From Pterobdella sp. o SKG-2022 (lineage: Eukaryota > Annelida > Clitellata > Hirudinida > Piscicolidae): a DNA stretch of 64,000 bases. Location of the stretch: the NCBI GenBank assembly GCA_964035795.1, contig OZ038327.1, forward strand, positions 126,001 through 190,000, read 5' to 3'. Shown in pieces: positions 56,878 to 64,000 of this stretch. The notes below the pieces were generated by a model. It was not told the DNA's origin. It did not search any database and worked only from the letters and a program-made list of their open reading frames with translations. Made by a program: the position numbers and the translations under genes. Position 1 is the first letter of the stretch. Every line of letters begins with the position of its first letter.

Positions 56878-57673
56878 TTTATCACCAGCTTCATAAGTCA
56901 CCACCAAATCCTTCCACTTTTAAACATCTCACTTTATCTACTCTTATTTGACATTAAATTATTTTTTATTATAGAATTCTGTAATTTGAAAGCCAATTTA
57001 ACCACTTTCCTCATTGATGTCATCCCTACCCCCAATGCCCTCCATAGATATCAAGACATTTGAAGACCAAAGAACTGATAGATGACCTACATTTGATTCC
57101 AGGTCATGTCAACACGCTCAAGTACAAAGGTCAGAAAATGTGGGGTTGGCTTGGAGAATATAATTAGTAGTATTATTGAAATGGAATGAAAAAATTGTTT
57201 TTTGGGAGTTTCAAATGTTTTTGCAGACTACGTTGCAGCAAAGAAGTGAGATTATTGAATGATAAAAGAAGAATTTCACAGTAGTTCATTGCCGAAGTTT
57301 CAAATATAAACTTCCGCAAATTCGTCACATATAAAAAAAATAAACAAGATTTTGATTGGGTGATACAGACCTGATGTTTTGATTGGGTGATACAGACATG
57401 ATGTTTTGATTGGGTGATACAGACATGATGTTTTGATTGGGTGATACAGACATGATGTTTTGGTTGAAGCAAATGCCACCCATCAAGCAATACAAAATAT
57501 GATTAAACGGGTTTAAATGAATTAAATGCGCGTCAGATTGCACTTGTCTATAATTTTAAGTTCTCCTTCTTATCCTCCTCTTCCTCCTCTTTTTCCTCTC
57601 CTCCTTCTTCTCCTCCTCCTTCTCTTCCTTCTTTTCCTTCACCTCTTCTTCCTCCTCCATCTCTATCTCCTCT
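56878..57673. other. Spacer between convergent genes
   Basis: 3' flanks of the 984-residue gene (+) and of the SKAP-like gene (-). ATTAAA near 56,953 is a possible poly(A) signal. Contains a four-copy 27-bp repeat (57,351-57,465). A pyrimidine-rich stretch at 57,570-57,670 abuts the SKAP stop. Confidence 0.5.
57351..57465. repeat. 27-bp minisatellite, 4 copies
   Basis: Units containing TTTTGATTGGGTGATACAGA; the first differs by one base. Confidence 0.92.
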
Positions 57674-60691
<3,018 letters not shown>

Positions 60692-61171
60692 CTGTCTCTT
60701 TTTATTATCTTATTATTGTTGTTTTTGATTTATTTTGCTTCTAATAATTATTATTATATTTGGAAATTTCTCATTTTTATCTCTTAACCGGTGTCATTTG
60801 TGTTCATTTTCTTGACTAGATTAGGGTTAGTGCTGAATCAGAATGAGAATCTAAGCAGAGTTGGAAGATTATGAGAGCAATAATGAATATTTTTGAAGTT
60901 TCATGAAACTTTTCTTTAGTTTTATCAATCTTTCTTCACAGAAACTTACATCCTGTTGCTGTGTTTTTATGGGAAATTACTCACATTTTTGTTTTTTAAT
61001 TATGAATAAAATTTAATTGAATAAATAATTTGTTTAATTTTTCAAATACTATTTTTTTTGAGTCATATTTAAAGTTAAATTCAGTTTACAGATGTCTAAT
61101 TGGTGTCTTATCTTTGTTATATATTATCGACTATCGTGTGCAAATTTAAAATAAATATCTAATGCAACGAA
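60692..61171. promoter_or_regulatory. Shared upstream region of SKAP-like (-) and PAK1IP1 (+) genes
   Basis: The two start codons are divergent and 480 bp apart with no other gene between them, so a bidirectional promoter is likely. AT-rich; I see no clear TATA box or CpG-dense core. Confidence 0.45.
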
Positions 61172-64000
61172 ATGGACATTATAGCTGGTAGTTACGAACA
61201 TTTAGTTTTTGGATACAAACTTGCTCCCAACGAAGAAAATGTTCAAATTTTTCATCATTAAAACCCATCCCTAAAAATTATTATTGTCTTCAAGTTATTT
61301 TACATTCACTGTTACACACAGTATCACTACAAATTTCAAAAGATTCACTTTCATGCTTATCATTAAAACCTACATCTTAAACTTTTTTTACAACAGAACC
61401 TTCCAACTAAAAACATCCAAAAAACTCACTCAGTTACTCCACCCAACACAACCACCCTTTACACCCAAATCTCCATACAACTATTCTTCACACTACTCTT
61501 TCTCCAGAAACTCAAGATCACAGCCTCCTTCTCAAGTGACTCCCACTCAGGGCCTGTGGGATGCATGGCCATCTCAAGCAAAGGCCTTGTAGCCTCAGGC
61601 AGCAAAGATGAGAGCATCAGGCTGATCAGACTTGCAGGGAAGAGGGTTGAGATTGGGGTGCTTACTCACCATACTGGTGAAGAGGGATTCATTGTTTTAT
61701 TCATTACCCATCATTCTTTGTTCTTTAATCGACATTTTTTTGTTTTTTTCTATACAGAACAATATTATATTATTTACCTGTTGTGAGCAATCTTTCAAAA
61801 CCATCAAAAAACAACTCTTCACCCACCCACCGTTCCACCACTTCAGGCTCCATAACAGACTTGATGTTTCACAAACGCACACATTTGTTGAGTTGCAGTG
61901 AAGATGGCATGGTGGTGGTATGGAGGGTGGGGTCATGGGATCTGCTTAAGGAGTTGCCTCATAAGTTTGTATTGTTGTTGCTAGAGTATTTATTGAGGAA
62001 TGTTATTTTCCACTTCATGTCAACATTTATGACAACAACTTCTTACAACTACATCTTTTCCTCTAAACCACCACATTCCTCTCTTCCAAACTTCCACATC
62101 ATACCTCTCCTCTCCCTTCATTGACCCTCTTCCCCTCCCTCCAGCTCTCCTATAAACAGCTCAAGCATCCACCCATCGGGCTCTCTGATGGTATCAGTAT
62201 GCAAAGATCGCACATTACAAACGTGGAATCTAATCAGGGGCAAGAAGGCCTTTGTTATCAACCTTAAGACTGGTAGGTACTAGGTATTGGGGTGGTGAGA
62301 GTGGGTAGGAGGGTAATTGGGAAGGTGGTGGGGTGGTTTTGAGGGTGGTCTGTTCTACACAAAAAAGTAATTTTACTCTATTCTGTTTTTCTTATTAATA
62401 TTATTTATTTCCACCATATTATTATTTCATTATTCTCTTCTCAACATTACCTCAGCTGGAGAGATAGTGAGGTTCAACAAAGATGGGGGAATGTTTGGGG
62501 TGGTGTGTGGCAGAAATGTGTGCCTGTACTCCACCAAGGTGGGTGAGAATAGTGATGATGAGGGTGATTAGTAATAATGAGAATAATAAGAATAATAATA
62601 GTAGTAAAAATAATAATAATAAAAGACAGGCACAGTATCTCACACTTACAAACTCTCTTTCTTCATTTCTTGCCTCCTCTTCTCCAAGGTTCAATAATAA
62701 TTTTTTTTTTATTATTATTATTATTATTGTTGTTCTGACCACCACAGCAGCACAAAAACATAATGTTGGTGGGTGGGGATGGGGGAGGGGTTGAGTTCTT
62801 GAGCACTTGCACCCACCAATCCATCTATCTCCTTCATACCAACACCTCTAGGTAGTGCTCGTTGTTTTAATGCTTATTATTAATTTTTTATGTTTGCTAT
62901 TTCGTTATTTTTTTTCTTCATTTACTTCTTTACTTCCTCTTCCTCCTTCTTCTCACAGAGTGAAAGACATAAGTTTGAACCACCATGACACGCACCTGAC
63001 CATCGTATCATCTGATGGATTTATCAAAGTTTATGATGTGGTGGTAGATGGGGTGAGTTGGGGAGGGAGAGGAGGGTTTGAGGGGTAAAGTGGGGTTTTG
63101 GTTAATGGTGGAGGGAAGGAAGAATAAAGAAATGGTTGTTGATAGGCGTGTGTAGAGAAAAAATATTTTTGTTTTTGGCAAAAAAATCATCATCATTATC
63201 ATCACACCATCATCATTATCAGCACACCATCATCTTTTTCATCGCCATCTTTTTCTTTACCACCACTCACACCATCACAGGAGGGCAAGGACATAAAGAT
63301 CAGAACGGCATTTGAAACTGGGGTTGTGACGTCGCATCGGTGGTTGAGTATGAAGACTTATGATGAGGAGGAAGAAGAGGATGATGATGATGGTGGTGAG
63401 GAGGAGGAAGAGGATGATGATGGTGGCGAGGAGGATAAAAATGATGATGAGATGGAGGATGAGAGTAGTGAAGATGAAGAGGATGAGGAGGAAGATATGG
63501 AGAAAGATGATGATGATGATAGTGGTGGGGATCAGGAAGATGTTGAAAATGAAGAAGTTGATTTAAAAGATGGTGATGAGGACGAAGAAGATGAAGATGA
63601 TGGCAAGGAGAGTGGTAGTAATGATGGTGAGGCGATAGCAGAGATGAAAAAGAATATGATGAAGAGAAAATGGGGTAACAAAGGTAGGTGGGGAGGATCG
63701 TGAAGCTAATTATGTGTGCTGTTTTAATTATTGATTTCATTATTTTACACTTATTTAATTGCTAAGTTTACATTTCTATTTTTGCAGAAAAAACTAGTAA
63801 GAAGATGAAGATGGAAAAGAAAAATTGGGTGCCGTGGAATCAATTCAAAAAAAAGGGTGATGGTGGTGGTGGTGGTAGTAGGGGTGATGATGGTGGTGGT
63901 GGGGGTTCTAAAAAAAAGTTTAGAGGTGAAAAAAATAAAAATTATGATTTCAAAAAGAAGAGATTTCAAGATGAAAAAGATAATACAAAAAGACTCTTAA
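61172..64000 (+). CDS. PAK1IP1: PAK1IP1 (WD-repeat ribosome-biogenesis protein), partial at 3' end
   Basis: Orthologue of PAK1-interacting protein 1 / yeast Mak11, a nucleolar WD40 protein needed for 60S subunit maturation and described as a PAK1 inhibitor. Exons: 61172-61240, 61508-61676, 61847-61964, 62145-62272, 62456-62538, 62748-62851, 62959-63052, 63281-63683, 63788 to beyond 64000; phases agree. Start MDIIAGSYEHLVFGYKL matches the family N-terminus. WD40 signatures: GLVASGSKDESIRLIRL, LLSCSEDGMVVVWRV, SSIHPSGSLMVSVCKDRTLQ followed by TWNL, GEIVRFNKDG, NIMLVGGDGGGVEFLS, RVKDISLNHH and IVSSDGFIKVYD. The C-terminal tail here is long: an Asp/Glu-rich stretch of about 100 residues, then Lys- and Gly-rich sequence. 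The first donor (AAT/GTTCAA) is weak. No stop before the window ends. Confidence 0.88.

Overview
This 64 kb window is nuclear DNA from an animal, most likely an invertebrate. The evidence is spliced genes with GT-AG introns of about 60 to 1,000 bp, metazoan-type families (an ABCC transporter, rhodopsin-class GPCRs, Ig-type membrane proteins, a SKAP adaptor with PH and SH3 domains, PAK1IP1) and a CR1/L2-like non-LTR retrotransposon. I cannot name a phylum from sequence alone. The DNA is saturated with microsatellites and minisatellites, above all AAT/ATT and AC/GT. In coding exons the AAT/AAC repeats are read as polyasparagine.

Layout. 0-2.9 kb: last twelve recognisable exons of an ABCC4/MRP4-like transporter (+). 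2.9-7.3 kb: AT-rich DNA, two minisatellites, and a possible RFamide-type neuropeptide exon (-). 7.3-11.8 kb: one degenerate CR1/L2-like LINE (-). 12.3-15.8 kb: Ig-type membrane protein 1 (+) with an ITAM-like tail. 16-20.4 kb: mostly repeats. 20.4-21.6 kb: 3' exons of an unrecognised gene (+). 22-24 kb: repeats. 24.2-26.6 kb: an 800-codon Asn-rich exon (+). 26.9-29.9 kb: Ig-type membrane protein 2 (+). 33.4-38.8 kb: two paralogous peptide-type GPCRs, tail to tail. 39.5-48.6 kb: a 9 kb tandem array of roughly 265 units of 33 or 36 bp, encoding (NQGSTN6-7)n in one frame. 51.1-56.9 kb: a 15-exon gene (+) for an unrecognised acidic, Asn-rich protein of 984 residues. 57.7-60.7 kb: a complete SKAP-like adaptor gene (-). 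61.2-64 kb: PAK1IP1 (+), running off the window.

Gene models were built by hand from splice sites, phase agreement and protein similarity. In the SKAP, PAK1IP1, ABCC4-like, 984-residue and two Ig genes the phases agree at every junction I modelled. A few junctions use weak splice sites, and these are flagged.

The genes do not form an operon. Possible functional links, as inference only, are these: two Ig-type receptors share an exon plan and one carries tyrosine motifs of the kind read by Src/Syk-type signalling, while SKAP is an adaptor of that signalling class; and two peptide-type GPCRs lie in the same window as a possible amidated peptide. The strongest candidates for something undescribed are the 9 kb (NQGSTN)n array with its 3,029-codon open frame, the 984-residue protein, and the GPCR pair with its apparent conversion tract.
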